Shown here in pieces: positions 37,758 to 47,156 of a DNA stretch of 64,000 bases (position 1 is the stretch's first letter; every line of letters begins with the position of its first letter). The DNA is from Pseudoalteromonas umbrosa (GTDB lineage: Bacteria; Pseudomonadota; Gammaproteobacteria; Enterobacterales; Alteromonadaceae): positions 391,968 through 455,967 of the forward strand of contig NZ_JASJUU010000002.1 of the NCBI RefSeq assembly GCF_030125375.1, in the 5' to 3' direction. The notes under the pieces were generated by a model. That model saw nothing but the letters and a program-made list of their open reading frames with translations. It did no database searches and had not been told where the DNA came from. Position numbers and translations under genes: made by a program.

Positions 37758-37976
37758 TTATAAAGTTAATAGTGTTTCGCCGAGTAGCTGGTTAAGCTTT
37801 ACTCGTCTAAGTTTCTCGTTCAGCAGCATGTCTTGTTGCTGGTCAAGATTGGTTTGCATATAGAGCAGCTGATCAATATCTGTAATCGCTTGGCGAATCC
37901 GCTCTACGTCTTGCTGCAATAAATTGTCGGGATGTGGGAGAGGTAATGCATAAGAAAGGGTTTTATCGTCTATCAT
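37758..37976 (-). CDS. Small fibre-connector-like protein, cassette C
   Basis: A 72-residue protein with the motif LPLPHPDNLLQQDVERIR followed by AITDID. This motif commonly stands near the N-terminus of phage tail fibres as an attachment segment. Here it is a separate protein between the 396-residue structural protein and the large fibre, so it could be a detached connector. Function inferred. Confidence 0.55.
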   Translation of the reverse strand: MIDDKTLSYALPLPHPDNLLQQDVERIRQAITDIDQLLYMQTNLDQQQDMLLNEKLRRVKLNQLLGETLLTL

Positions 37977-37984
37977 ACCTCCTC

Positions 37985-39175
37985 CTAAATTGAGAAGGTT
38001 CTAAGGGAGCGCACTCGGGGTCTATCTATATGCGTACCAGACAACACCAACTTCACACGTGCTTGTGACTCACTCAGGTTAGAAAACTCATAGTTACACA
38101 ATAGCCAACCATCGCCCTGAGGTTGTGTGGTTTTCAACGGTATATTTACCCATTGGCCTTGCTGCTGGATAAATACATCTACTTTGGCCGTTCCTGGAAG
38201 CTGACCTTCAAAGCTTACTTTTAAGCTGCCACCCACTTGGCATGGAATAGCACGAGTTACATAGTCAGCTTCGTTACTCACTTTACCCAATGCAGTTTGC
38301 ACACTGTCAAATAGCACCGGTGTTTGAGTTTCAGTCCCTGTGAGTCTTGCACTCACTTGTAAAGGCTCTTTGACCTTATTAGCCAAACGCAATGCTTGCC
38401 ATTCTTGAAGATTAAATTGGCCTAATTGGGCACCGCTGAATTCAAAATGAAGTTGGGTTTCACTGCTAGGACGCTCAATCACTGCCATTGCTAAAATATC
38501 ACTATGCTCGTCCAACTCTACTTGACCAAGTGAAACTGTCTGGGCAGTTTGTGTAAAGCGCGCAGCTTTCAAGCGAAAAGTTAAATCGCGATTTTGATGT
38601 GGAGTCCACGTCGAAGCATTACTCGATGACAATAATACGCCGACTTGATATGGTTGAGTCGTAACCCAACCACTCTCACTATCAAACTTACCGAGTTCCG
38701 CAATCGCAACTTCGTGATCAGGGTCGTCGGTTAAAACTACAATGGCATATTCTTGTCCTGCATTGAGAGAAACTGGGTCAAATTCAAACAAAGTAGGCTC
38801 ACCATTCAATTTAAACATGCTACGTTCAAGTGACGCTTCGGCTAACACGGTTTGATTGGGAATACCTACCTCAGTTTCGCGGATTTGAACGCGGACTGGT
38901 TTATCCCCTCCTATTTTTTTAAACCACAAATCAACACCCGCAATAAAGCGTCTTTGTGGCAAAGTGAACGTTTGTGCTAGAGGATCAAAACGTACCGTTG
39001 TGATCGTAGTAATACGGCGCGCAGTTTCACTGACTATGGTACCGCTGCCCGTATAAGTTGCCTCACCAAATGATCCCTTGGCTCCCTCAAACCTGACCGT
39101 TTTACTTCCAACAGGAATATTTTCTGGAATATAAAAACGGCCGCTTATGCGGCCGTTTGGATCTGCGTTAATCAT
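37985..39175 (-). CDS. Large structural tail/baseplate protein following DUF4815, cassette C
   Basis: A 396-residue beta-rich protein. Readable segments: FDPLAQTFTLPQRRFIAGVD and FELDPVSL-like strands (EFDPVSLNAGQEYAIVVLTD). It overlaps the DUF4815 gene by one base. The DPLAQTF word is shared by receptor-binding and fibre proteins of several large phages. There is no counterpart in cassettes A, B or D. Probably part of an extended fibre network; not confidently named. Confidence 0.6.
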   Translation of the reverse strand: MINADPNGRISGRFYIPENIPVGSKTVRFEGAKGSFGEATYTGSGTIVSETARRITTITTVRFDPLAQTFTLPQRRFIAGVDLWFKKIGGDKPVRVQIRETEVGIPNQTVLAEASLERSMFKLNGEPTLFEFDPVSLNAGQEYAIVVLTDDPDHEVAIAELGKFDSESGWVTTQPYQVGVLLSSSNASTWTPHQNRDLTFRLKAARFTQTAQTVSLGQVELDEHSDILAMAVIERPSSETQLHFEFSGAQLGQFNLQEWQALRLANKVKEPLQVSARLTGTETQTPVLFDSVQTALGKVSNEADYVTRAIPCQVGGSLKVSFEGQLPGTAKVDVFIQQQGQWVNIPLKTTQPQGDGWLLCNYEFSNLSESQARVKLVLSGTHIDRPRVRSLRTFSI

Positions 39176-41163
39176 TATGTCTCCTCTGGCGTGACCGCAA
39201 TACCATCAAAAATTACACGTGCTAATACTTCACCTTTGCCAAATCCAGACAAGGTAAAGTTAACCCAACGTCTTCGTAAAAATTCTGCACTTCGTGTCGT
39301 ACGACCAACAACTTGTGTTTGTGTTGATTGTGTTGTGCGAGAGCGCCACCCACCGCCTCTAGTGAAACGTTGCGTTATTGGGCTAGTCCAACTACGCTGT
39401 GTCTGAGTCCAGTGGTCCAGACTTGGCGTTAAAGTAATGGTTGCCGGGATCGGCTCTACTGCTTGATAAGGGTTTATCTTCATGCTGCCTGTTTGCTTAG
39501 GCTGCTCAAGTACATTTTCTAATTCATAAGGTAAGGTCAGCAGGCCGCCGTTAGGTACTGGCAACTCTGCAACATCTGCACTGAGCGGCAATATCAGCTC
39601 ACCATCAACAATAGCAGCCGTTTGTGTAATGCCAGCATCACGCATGTCGTCATCAATAAACGGATCAACAAACACCCCATATTTACTGGCTGGATCTTGG
39701 CTATTAGCATCATTGCGAAGACGTTCTATTGCCAATAACTGGTACAGATCTCCAATTTGATTTTGCATTTGTTCCAACTGTGACATCGAAACTGCTCGTA
39801 CAGCTAAGTTCTCAATCGCAGGTGCTTGGTCACTCAACCAAGATTGTGTGACTTGTGCCAATGCTAAATGATGTGCCGGTGCTTTAGGCGCCGTAGGGAA
39901 CTGATGCGCAGCTTGCCCTTTGATCCGCTTGATGTGGCCATAGCGGTCAAGCACTATCAAATCAATGCGTGGACGGTGCCACTGATAATCAATTGTCACC
40001 AATGTATTATCAACAATGACACCACCATCAGCCAACTGCCTATCAAGATTAAAGCCATACTCATCAAAGTCGAGCATGAGCTGTTTTCTATACCGATAGG
40101 TTACCTCATATTGACTTCCGCCTGCGGGCTCTTCGCCACTAAGCTGCCAACTTATATGGTTACGCAAAAAGATAAAGTCCGCCCCTTGAATATAGGTCGT
40201 ACTTTCTTGAGAGTTTGTATCCCCTTGCGTGATACTCAAGATCTCCAAAACCGAATCATCCGGCAATAAATCTTCTCCACCAGCAAGTTGACCACGCGTC
40301 AGTTGAGTTGTTTTTTCGACGGTTACATTAACTTCTTCTACCTGTTTGACTGGAAAAAAGTCAGTATCAATACGCATGATACCTTGGCTATCCGATTGGA
40401 AAGTCTTAGGCTCTTCTTTTACTTCACCCACATCAGGATCATAGTCAAATTCAGCAGTTCTAGACGTTGCAAATGCTACTTCATACCCCTCAATATGCGC
40501 TTTGCCTTCTTCTAAGCTAAAGCTTTGCACTGTTTGGTCTGCACCTCGGTAGCTTAAAGACATACCTTCAACAACATAGCTCCCCCCATTTGACTCTCTG
40601 TCATAACGGGCAAGAGCTTGAGTCACAGCGTCTAACTGCGGCGGTGGCTGTTTAATAATTAACGTACCCTGCTCTACTTTATGTACAGGATAAAATGCAT
40701 CATCTGGACCAATGGCATCACTCAATAAGCCCCACTGACAAACTTGCTGAAGGCGCGCAGCGCCTGGTTCATCAAAATTAATAGCATCAACAGCGGGATC
40801 TCTAAGGCTGGGATCTTGCTCTTCAGTCACTACATTGTGGGTCAACCAAACACCAATATCGACACTTCCAGTCATATCGATTGATACCACACTGCTAGGC
40901 ACAGGCCGAACTTGGCCTGCAATATACACTTCACCTTCAGTCACTAACGCGGTAGCAAGCTTTGTATCAATGATCACTTCGCCACCTTTGACCAAATCAC
41001 CATCTTTTAAAAGGACATCTGCTACGCCCTTTAGTTGGTGATTAACTTGCGACTGTAAGTCGTTGAGCTCTCTACTTTGCAGACCCTTACCTGCCCTGAA
41101 CAATAAACGTTCATAACCAGAGTCCGCATGAAATTTTTCATAGTAATCGTCAAGCATAAACAC
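39175..41163 (-). CDS. DUF4815 tail protein, cassette C
   Basis: A 662-residue protein with the DUF4815 start pattern: DDYYEKFHADSGYERLLFR then GLQSRELNDLQSQVNHQL and VLLKDGDLVKGGEV. Such proteins occur in contractile-tail phages near the fibres and are probably a fibre hub. It replaces the DUF3751 collar protein found in the other three cassettes, so cassette C uses a different way to attach fibres. It ends in a one-base overlap with the next gene. Confidence 0.75.
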   Translation of the reverse strand: MFMLDDYYEKFHADSGYERLLFRAGKGLQSRELNDLQSQVNHQLKGVADVLLKDGDLVKGGEVIIDTKLATALVTEGEVYIAGQVRPVPSSVVSIDMTGSVDIGVWLTHNVVTEEQDPSLRDPAVDAINFDEPGAARLQQVCQWGLLSDAIGPDDAFYPVHKVEQGTLIIKQPPPQLDAVTQALARYDRESNGGSYVVEGMSLSYRGADQTVQSFSLEEGKAHIEGYEVAFATSRTAEFDYDPDVGEVKEEPKTFQSDSQGIMRIDTDFFPVKQVEEVNVTVEKTTQLTRGQLAGGEDLLPDDSVLEILSITQGDTNSQESTTYIQGADFIFLRNHISWQLSGEEPAGGSQYEVTYRYRKQLMLDFDEYGFNLDRQLADGGVIVDNTLVTIDYQWHRPRIDLIVLDRYGHIKRIKGQAAHQFPTAPKAPAHHLALAQVTQSWLSDQAPAIENLAVRAVSMSQLEQMQNQIGDLYQLLAIERLRNDANSQDPASKYGVFVDPFIDDDMRDAGITQTAAIVDGELILPLSADVAELPVPNGGLLTLPYELENVLEQPKQTGSMKINPYQAVEPIPATITLTPSLDHWTQTQRSWTSPITQRFTRGGGWRSRTTQSTQTQVVGRTTRSAEFLRRRWVNFTLSGFGKGEVLARVIFDGIAVTPEET

Positions 41164-41165
41164 CT

Positions 41166-41645
41166 CTAAAAGCTGACAACAAATTCAAAGCTTTCTCGTA
41201 CACCTTGCTCACGAATAAGCGGAGCGCGATGCTCAAGAAGCATTAAAGTACCGGGATCAGCTACTTGATCAGGCGTTAGATACACTAAACCATTAGGTAA
41301 CTGAGCATTGGCTTGTAGACCTGACATTAAGCCAAGTTCACGCACGGTTTCACCTGCACCATCAATAAAATCAAATGTGAATTCACAGTAAATATGCTGC
41401 GTTGGCTCTGAAGACAAGCTAAAGCGGCCACCTTGAATAAAGATGTCACCTTGAGCATCGGGGTAACAAAACCCGACCTTTTTTGCTTTACGATAACCTA
41501 TTGGTGCTGCAAGTGATGTCGCAGCAATAGGTTCGGCCGGTGGTGTCTGCCACTGAGACTCTCCACGTCCCCAAGCCAAATAGATTGGAGTTTGTGCAAT
41601 CGTTTGAGCGAGCATAGTTCGCCCTGCACGGGTAAGAATAGCCAA
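41166..41645 (-). CDS. Tail protein preceding DUF4815, cassette C
   Basis: A 159-residue protein (MAILTRAGRTMLAQTIAQTP at the start) two bases upstream of the DUF4815 gene. The sequence IYLAWGRGESQWQTPPAEP and the later TVRELGLMSGL resemble collar-like tail proteins with a conserved RELGL segment, parallel to the KEVG/REVG segment of the DUF3751 proteins. I infer a baseplate-fibre connector, the functional equivalent of the collar in the other cassettes. The 159-bp gap upstream to gene I shows no gene. Confidence 0.55.
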   Translation of the reverse strand: MAILTRAGRTMLAQTIAQTPIYLAWGRGESQWQTPPAEPIAATSLAAPIGYRKAKKVGFCYPDAQGDIFIQGGRFSLSSEPTQHIYCEFTFDFIDGAGETVRELGLMSGLQANAQLPNGLVYLTPDQVADPGTLMLLEHRAPLIREQGVRESFEFVVSF

Positions 41646-41804
41646 AATATTTCCTTATCAGCCTTCACTCGGTCCATTTATCGCCACTCACTTAATAACC
41701 GTATGTCTGTGATTGCCATCCTAGGCCTGACGTCACTATCCTTAAAACACGCACAGAGGTGTGCAAATCAACCAAGTTCAGGGTTCATTAAAAGTTAAAA
41801 AGAA

Positions 41805-42659
41805 TTAGCGATTTTTTTGGTGTGCAATCACCACTTGAGGCGATTGAGTTGCAGACCAACTACTCGCTTGCCAATGACCAAACCATTGCGCTTGGTCAAG
41901 AGAGTAAGCACGACTAGACTGGCGACTGTGCACAGAAGTCGCACCAAATTGATGTAATAGCGGCTCACTCAGGCGCAATACGCCTAAGATATCAGAGGTA
42001 TAACTACGCCAAACACTATTGTGCTTGCGCGTTAACCCGCTGTGGGCATGACCACTAAAGCTAAATTGATTTGGGTGAGTTCGCTTGGTACTTATCCGGA
42101 GTATCTTGCCATTTTGAAGCTGATGCCTAAATCCAGAGTGATCACTTAACAACATGCCAAAAGGCTTTGCTGACAAAGTAAGCTCTCTAATATCAAGTTG
42201 ATAAGTAACTCGCGTAAGCTCACTTCTGGCGGGCGCGCTGAGCTCAGCTAATTGAGACATGCGCTCAACATCATTTAAACTGGGTAGCTGTTCAAGGTGA
42301 CATTGGTAACGGTAAAAATGGCGATAAGATTCAGACTCTTCAACACCTTTAAGTGAAAAGCCAAGCCATCCATACGCCATTTCAAGGCTTTTTCTCGTCC
42401 CTCGGATCCGCTGCCATGCCAAGCCTTGCTGTAACACTTGGTCAAGATCATCTAGGTAAGGAACCAAAGCCCCTAAGCCATACTCCCAAATAAGCCAAGG
42501 TAGCAAAGATTGTTTAGGATGAGATTTAAAGCCACGTAATAGCGCAATGCCATCACCTAACATCAACTCTAACTGCCCATGTTTTACTACAGCCGCTTGC
42601 AAAGTGCTTTGGTTATAAGGCAACAATACGTCGCTATTGGTATCTAGGTTATGAGACAT
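41805..42659 (-). CDS. Baseplate/tail protein I (divergent type), cassette C
   Basis: A 284-residue protein in the I position. The core reads LLPWLIWEYGLGALVPYLDD and GLAWQRIRGTRKSLEMAYGW, clearly different from the VDEW-type core of the other three I proteins, so this copy comes from another lineage. A basic, Gln/Ser/His-rich C-terminal part follows. Its start overlaps the J stop by 16 bp, the same coupling as in the other cassettes. Confidence 0.75.
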   Translation of the reverse strand: MSHNLDTNSDVLLPYNQSTLQAAVVKHGQLELMLGDGIALLRGFKSHPKQSLLPWLIWEYGLGALVPYLDDLDQVLQQGLAWQRIRGTRKSLEMAYGWLGFSLKGVEESESYRHFYRYQCHLEQLPSLNDVERMSQLAELSAPARSELTRVTYQLDIRELTLSAKPFGMLLSDHSGFRHQLQNGKILRISTKRTHPNQFSFSGHAHSGLTRKHNSVWRSYTSDILGVLRLSEPLLHQFGATSVHSRQSSRAYSLDQAQWFGHWQASSWSATQSPQVVIAHQKNR

Positions 42660-43483
42660 AATTGAATTTGCCCTAGTTGAGCATATTGATTGGACGCGAT
42701 ATCAATCAAACTGTCAGGCGTATGTATTTCAACATGCTTTACGCCTTCAACATGCAGCTGAGCACTCAACCAACTCGGCGTCATTGCAACACCTAGCGCC
42801 ATGGCATCTTGCCAAGCTGCACGTAACTTACCTTCAAGCTGAGTAAATACCCAATTAGGTACATTGTGCTGTAGATAAATATCGGCTTTCACATCAATAG
42901 GCACTTCTTCAGCATGGTTTACTTCGACTTGGTCAGTCAGAACCTTAACTTGATCACTTAATATATACTCTCTCACTTGCTGTAAGAGAGCATCGGCAGA
43001 GTGCGCATCTTGAAACAAAATAGATACTCGAACACGTCCGGAGGCAGGGCTATCCACTTCTACATCACGAATAGCATTAGGGGCAGCGGTGAGCGCTGCA
43101 TTACGGTAATGATCTTTGCTACCAGCGGTACTGGAGGCCAGAGTTTTTTGCCGAATGCGAAGACGGTAATTACCGTCTTCTTCACCTTCGGCACGCCCCA
43201 GACCATAAAATACACCAAGCTGATCTAAATCACCGCCTTGCGCCGTCGCTAATAAATTAGCATACGCCGCTTCGTTAATACGCTGGCGCAACAACAGCTC
43301 TCGATAGCTTTCCACTTGTAAACATACTGTAAGTGGATCACTTTCGAGTTCTAGTGCATCTGCGTACTGAGGTGCTATAGATTTAAACCTTTCCTTACGG
43401 GCTTGATATATACGTTCATAGTCCAGTGGCTCAATGATATCTGGCGCTGGGAGCGCAGAAAAATCAAAGTACTGGGAGTTCAT
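42644..43483 (-). CDS. Baseplate protein J (P2 GpJ-like), cassette C
   Basis: A 279-residue baseplate J family protein: FSALPAPDIIEPLDYERIY at the start, YRELLLRQRINEAAYANLL, GGDLDQLGVFYGLGRAEG, NYRLRI and a C-terminal GVKHVEIHTP. Complete and of normal family length. It pairs with the divergent I downstream by a 16-bp overlap. About 50 bp separate it from the last gene of cassette B. Confidence 0.9.
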   Translation of the reverse strand: MNSQYFDFSALPAPDIIEPLDYERIYQARKERFKSIAPQYADALELESDPLTVCLQVESYRELLLRQRINEAAYANLLATAQGGDLDQLGVFYGLGRAEGEEDGNYRLRIRQKTLASSTAGSKDHYRNAALTAAPNAIRDVEVDSPASGRVRVSILFQDAHSADALLQQVREYILSDQVKVLTDQVEVNHAEEVPIDVKADIYLQHNVPNWVFTQLEGKLRAAWQDAMALGVAMTPSWLSAQLHVEGVKHVEIHTPDSLIDIASNQYAQLGQIQLCLIT

Positions 43484-43535
43484 AGGGGATCTCTAGGTGG
43501 GTTTTATAAATAAAATTTAAGCTTTATACTGAAAC

Positions 43536-43829
43536 TTACGGAGATACAGGCCACTCGATGTCTTGTGGCTCAACCGTTTGAGCAGGAATATCACGCAACG
43601 CTTGACGATAATCAAGCCACGCTTGTTTTTGCTCTGATGTCATATCGACGTCTGTAATTTGTGTCCAGTCACACTGAGCAAGCAATTGATTGCGCTTAAC
43701 TCTAGCGCCCTCCCAAGCTTGGTTTAACAAAGACTCCTGTATTATAGATTCAGGAACCCCCTCAGCTAACAATGCATCTGTATTGAAGTTAATATATTCA
43801 ATATTGTTGTAAGTTAATGAGATATCCAT
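43536..43829 (-). CDS. Tail fibre assembly chaperone, cassette B
   Basis: A 97-residue protein with the well-known C-terminal pattern of phage tail assembly chaperones: RNQLLAQCDWTQITD followed by AWLDYRQALRDIP. It follows the fibre at 43830 with no gap and ends cassette B. It probably helps fold or trimerise one or both fibres of the cassette. Confidence 0.82.
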   Translation of the reverse strand: MDISLTYNNIEYINFNTDALLAEGVPESIIQESLLNQAWEGARVKRNQLLAQCDWTQITDVDMTSEQKQAWLDYRQALRDIPAQTVEPQDIEWPVSP

Positions 43830-44798
43830 TTAAAGTACTCCATGGAAATGAGTTGTATTATTGGCTTGAGTAAATTTAGTTTGTGTTAAATCAGTGCCAT
43901 CATTCCAAACTCGAATAATGTCGCAGACCTTACCCGTTTCCGTGCTTCCGACCTGTTTACAACCATGTTTAGTACAAGACAAGTAACGCCCTTGATGTGA
44001 CCAAGAGCCGGCCCCTAACCACGCACAATTTTGTTTAGAAGTAAACCATCCTGGGTTCGAAACTCTGTGAAGCTCACAACCTACAAAAGTCACTGAAATG
44101 TTGCCAATACCAACACCTTCTGGATGTACAATACAGTCATAAGTTTTAAAAGTAGTATGGCTAAAATAAAAACCGATATCTCCCATATCGCTATTATAAC
44201 TTGGAATATTAAACATCCCATGACGATAAGGTGCAGCAGTTGCGCCTTCCAGTATTTCTTGCTCTAAAGTCACAGTGCGAACCCTGATATTCGCTCCAGC
44301 TGACAACCTCATTGGTGCAATATAATGGTATGACTTATCATCATATTGCTTGTGAAAAGCCCTAAATTTAATTTGGCTCGTTTCTTGATTTGAACCTTGA
44401 ATAGTCAAACCACAACCAACTGGGATCATGATAGTAGACCCCCAGTAACACGTTGTATTTTCTGGAATATTTACTTTCACATTTTGATTACCAGCTTCAA
44501 ACAGCTCATGTACTTTTGGCGCAATATCAACTCCAGATTCAGCGTTTAATTGTGCATCAATGACAGCCCCCGACCCTTGATACTTTCGATTGGCGGTGTT
44601 CATAAATGTATTAAAGTTGTTCTGAGAATCGATGAACTTTGTATCTAAGGCGCTCTTTGCTTGAGCAACTTTTGTGTCAATATCCTGCATTTTACCAATC
44701 ACGGTCGCAGTCAACTGTTCGTTCGCAGACACCAACTCACCATTAATCGAATACAGCTCAGTGAGCTGCTCTTCAAGCGTTTTAGCTTGTGTAGCCAT
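43830..44798 (-). CDS. Tail fibre protein, beta-helix type, cassette B fibre 2
   Basis: A 322-residue fibre candidate. Residues 1-75 are coiled coil (anchor/shaft), then a beta-helix-like body with repeating short strands (STIMIPVGCGLTIQGSNQET, NISVTFVGCELHRVSNPG) similar to pectate-lyase-fold tailspikes. No catalytic motif recognised, so binding rather than depolymerisation cannot be excluded or proved. Chaperone gene follows directly. Confidence 0.68.
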   Translation of the reverse strand: MATQAKTLEEQLTELYSINGELVSANEQLTATVIGKMQDIDTKVAQAKSALDTKFIDSQNNFNTFMNTANRKYQGSGAVIDAQLNAESGVDIAPKVHELFEAGNQNVKVNIPENTTCYWGSTIMIPVGCGLTIQGSNQETSQIKFRAFHKQYDDKSYHYIAPMRLSAGANIRVRTVTLEQEILEGATAAPYRHGMFNIPSYNSDMGDIGFYFSHTTFKTYDCIVHPEGVGIGNISVTFVGCELHRVSNPGWFTSKQNCAWLGAGSWSHQGRYLSCTKHGCKQVGSTETGKVCDIIRVWNDGTDLTQTKFTQANNTTHFHGVL

Positions 44799-44860
44799 AA
44801 ATATTATCCTTAATTTAAATTAGAAATATAAATAAGTAATTGGAAAGGGAAACTATTTGA

Positions 44861-45775
44861 TTAGGCGCTTGCTGTAACCGGTGGGGCAATGTGATTTAAC
44901 CCCGTTACTTTCGAGATCAAGTAACATCCAGGTGCTAGCTCAGCACCCGGATTAGACAATTGATCACAATGCATATCAACGTTATTAAATACTGCCAATA
45001 CGGCACCGCCCACTGGAGCTGTATCCAAGCGTATATGTGGCATGGGTTCATAAACAGCTTCACCTGCAATATTGACTACTTTCGAAGCAAATACGACATT
45101 ACTCATTGATAACAAGCCGATTTTGCTAAACTTAGCGTAATTTGCTGCAACAAAGTAAGGAAAGAACTGACCTGACGTACTTCGATGAAACACCACCACT
45201 GGGTAGGTTGTAGTATCACTACACAATGAATAAGTTGCTTTGCCTAAGTTTTCAAATAATCGATTTCCCGCCATCAAAATGGTTTTTTGGAACTCGCCAA
45301 ACAGTTCAAGCGAAATAGATGCATTGTCACCACTGGTATTAAATGCAATAGCACCTGAAAAATGCATTTTCAAGCCGGTGGATTGCCAATCAGCTTGAGT
45401 ATACGTATTAAAAATAACAGTGCAGTCTGGGACCAAAAGAGTCGATGAAACATGCTCAACATTATTTGCAGCCAGCATAATGCGAGCAAAGCAGCCTGGT
45501 ATGAGTTTAGCCACTGCGGCTTTTATCGTATTTAACGGTGTTTGCGCACTTAACCCATCGTTGCTGTCGCTACCAACTGCGCCATCAGCATTAACATACA
45601 AAGTCTGCTCCAATGTATTTTTTATTTCACCGCCCACTTTGGAAAACGCTGTATCAACTTTAGTATCAACATTCTGTAACAGATGATTGATGTCACTTGT
45701 CAACTCACTACATCGCTGAACCAAAGTCGCATTGTTATTGGCAAGCTCTGCTACGCTCTTAGATAAACTAGACAT
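44861..45775 (-). CDS. Tail fibre protein, beta-helix type, cassette B fibre 1
   Basis: A 304-residue fibre candidate with a short helical anchor (SVAELANNNATLVQRCSELT) and, after residue 60, the pattern YVNADGAVGSDSNDGLS...PLNTIKAAV, which is common at the start of right-handed beta-helix proteins in phage tailspikes. It starts 3 bp after the collar gene stop. Paired with the second beta-helix fibre at 43830. Confidence 0.72.
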   Translation of the reverse strand: MSSLSKSVAELANNNATLVQRCSELTSDINHLLQNVDTKVDTAFSKVGGEIKNTLEQTLYVNADGAVGSDSNDGLSAQTPLNTIKAAVAKLIPGCFARIMLAANNVEHVSSTLLVPDCTVIFNTYTQADWQSTGLKMHFSGAIAFNTSGDNASISLELFGEFQKTILMAGNRLFENLGKATYSLCSDTTTYPVVVFHRSTSGQFFPYFVAANYAKFSKIGLLSMSNVVFASKVVNIAGEAVYEPMPHIRLDTAPVGGAVLAVFNNVDMHCDQLSNPGAELAPGCYLISKVTGLNHIAPPVTASA

Positions 45776-45778
45776 TAC

Positions 45779-46333
45779 CTACCCCTCTAACTTTAAAAGG
45801 CGATCATTAAAGTGAATCTGCCTTAAATTAGATTGAATTTGTGCTGTGAGCGCTTTGGTTTGTGCAATGGTCAACGCAGCAAACTCATCGGCATAATATA
45901 GACTCAAATCGCCCGTAACATTAAAATCTAAGCTTTGGGGCGGAACAGCTGTTAAAAGCAAATCGAAACCTTGCACAATTTTTGCGATTGGGGTTTGGAA
46001 AAACAGTACATTTTCAGGGTGAGACCAGATTGCAAACAAAGTCCGTTGACTTTCTTGTTCATGATCGTTTAAATAAAACCCTACTTCTTTGACAGCATAT
46101 TGCTTATCATCAGTGAACTCTGCAGTCACATGGAACTGACCATTACCAACTACTTCAGCACCCGATACTGATGCTGTATTTTTTTGACTTTTCAACGCCG
46201 TTTGATGTCTATCAGGTGTATACCCTGAATCACCAACAGCGATATGACCAATTTGAATTTTAACCCCTTGTTCAAGGGCACTGACCGCCGCATTTATCCC
46301 CTGCTGGGTCACAACAGGCGTATATACATTCAT
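45779..46333 (-). CDS. Phage tail-collar fibre protein (DUF3751), cassette B
   Basis: A 184-residue paralogue of the collar proteins at 32090 and 51191: IGHIAVGDSGYTPDRHQTAL, YAVKEVGFYL, then a C-terminal ADEFAALTIAQTKALT helix. Should link I/J to the fibres of this cassette. It lies 16 bp downstream of the I gene. Confidence 0.85.
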   Translation of the reverse strand: MNVYTPVVTQQGINAAVSALEQGVKIQIGHIAVGDSGYTPDRHQTALKSQKNTASVSGAEVVGNGQFHVTAEFTDDKQYAVKEVGFYLNDHEQESQRTLFAIWSHPENVLFFQTPIAKIVQGFDLLLTAVPPQSLDFNVTGDLSLYYADEFAALTIAQTKALTAQIQSNLRQIHFNDRLLKLEG

Positions 46334-46349
46334 AATTTGTACCTCAGAT

Positions 46350-47156
46350 TTATAAATTAAGCGTGATATTTTGCATTAAAACGGTATAGGCACCGCTCGT
46401 GATTGAACTTTTTGATATGTGTTGTGAATTTGGAGCGTCTTTAAAGAGAGCATTCGATAACGATGCCGTAACTGCAGTAGATGCCACTCTCACTTTGCTT
46501 AAGCTAAAGTCAAAACTTGGCTTATCCACTAATTTCGGCATATTTAAACTGACGCTCTGGGTTGCTGCAAAATTGCAAATATTAACTGGTGCAAAATTAA
46601 ATACTGGATTATCTCGATGCAAAGCGGCTTGCATCAAGGTGCTTTGCCCGCCACCGACAGCTTGAACTTCCGTATGTAAGTTAACACCAATATTAAAGTC
46701 AATATGAGTGCGCAGAGGTTTAGTCGCCACCACAGAGTGCCACATTTGCGCCTGTAACTTAGGACTCAAAAATGTGCTGCCATTACTATCCAGATTCTCA
46801 TTAGCAATGGCTGATAATTTCGCACTATGAGGAACGCCTCCATACTGCCACCACTCTTGTAGTTCGACTTTCGCGTTAAGCACCTTTAATGCGTTATTTA
46901 CCGCGCTCACAGTTCCTTTGTATCTGTGTCTTGGCACACTATCCGCTATCACTTTACGCTGCACATGCTCAGGCCATCGACTATCCCAAACATCAACACT
47001 TAATGCATCCGCCAACCAAGGCAAGAATGCGACAGGGCATTTCCAAGGGTCCCATAACTGCTCGGTAGTTACGGGAATATCTAATATACGGTCACTGCAA
47101 TGTTCAAGCGCAAGCTCTAACTCAGTGGTACTCCCTTGCAACGTATAGTTAGACAT
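46350..47156 (-). CDS. Baseplate/tail protein I (P2 GpI-like), cassette B
   Basis: A 268-residue gpI family protein starting at ATG 47156 (MSNYTLQGSTTELELALEHC) with GGAG just upstream, inside the end of J (8-bp overlap). A longer in-frame reading to 47303 lies within J and is unlikely. Core: FLPWLADALSVDVWDSRWP and HRYKGTVSAVNNAL, WWQYGG. The C-terminal third is a Ser/Ala/Asn-rich extension beyond the usual family length. Confidence 0.87.
   Translation of the reverse strand: MSNYTLQGSTTELELALEHCSDRILDIPVTTEQLWDPWKCPVAFLPWLADALSVDVWDSRWPEHVQRKVIADSVPRHRYKGTVSAVNNALKVLNAKVELQEWWQYGGVPHSAKLSAIANENLDSNGSTFLSPKLQAQMWHSVVATKPLRTHIDFNIGVNLHTEVQAVGGGQSTLMQAALHRDNPVFNFAPVNICNFAATQSVSLNMPKLVDKPSFDFSLSKVRVASTAVTASLSNALFKDAPNSQHISKSSITSGAYTVLMQNITLNL

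Noticed and set aside
41646..41804. Small gene in the gap between cassette C gene I and the next tail protein
   Set aside because: No frame with a start and SD was found in the 159 bp; left unannotated.
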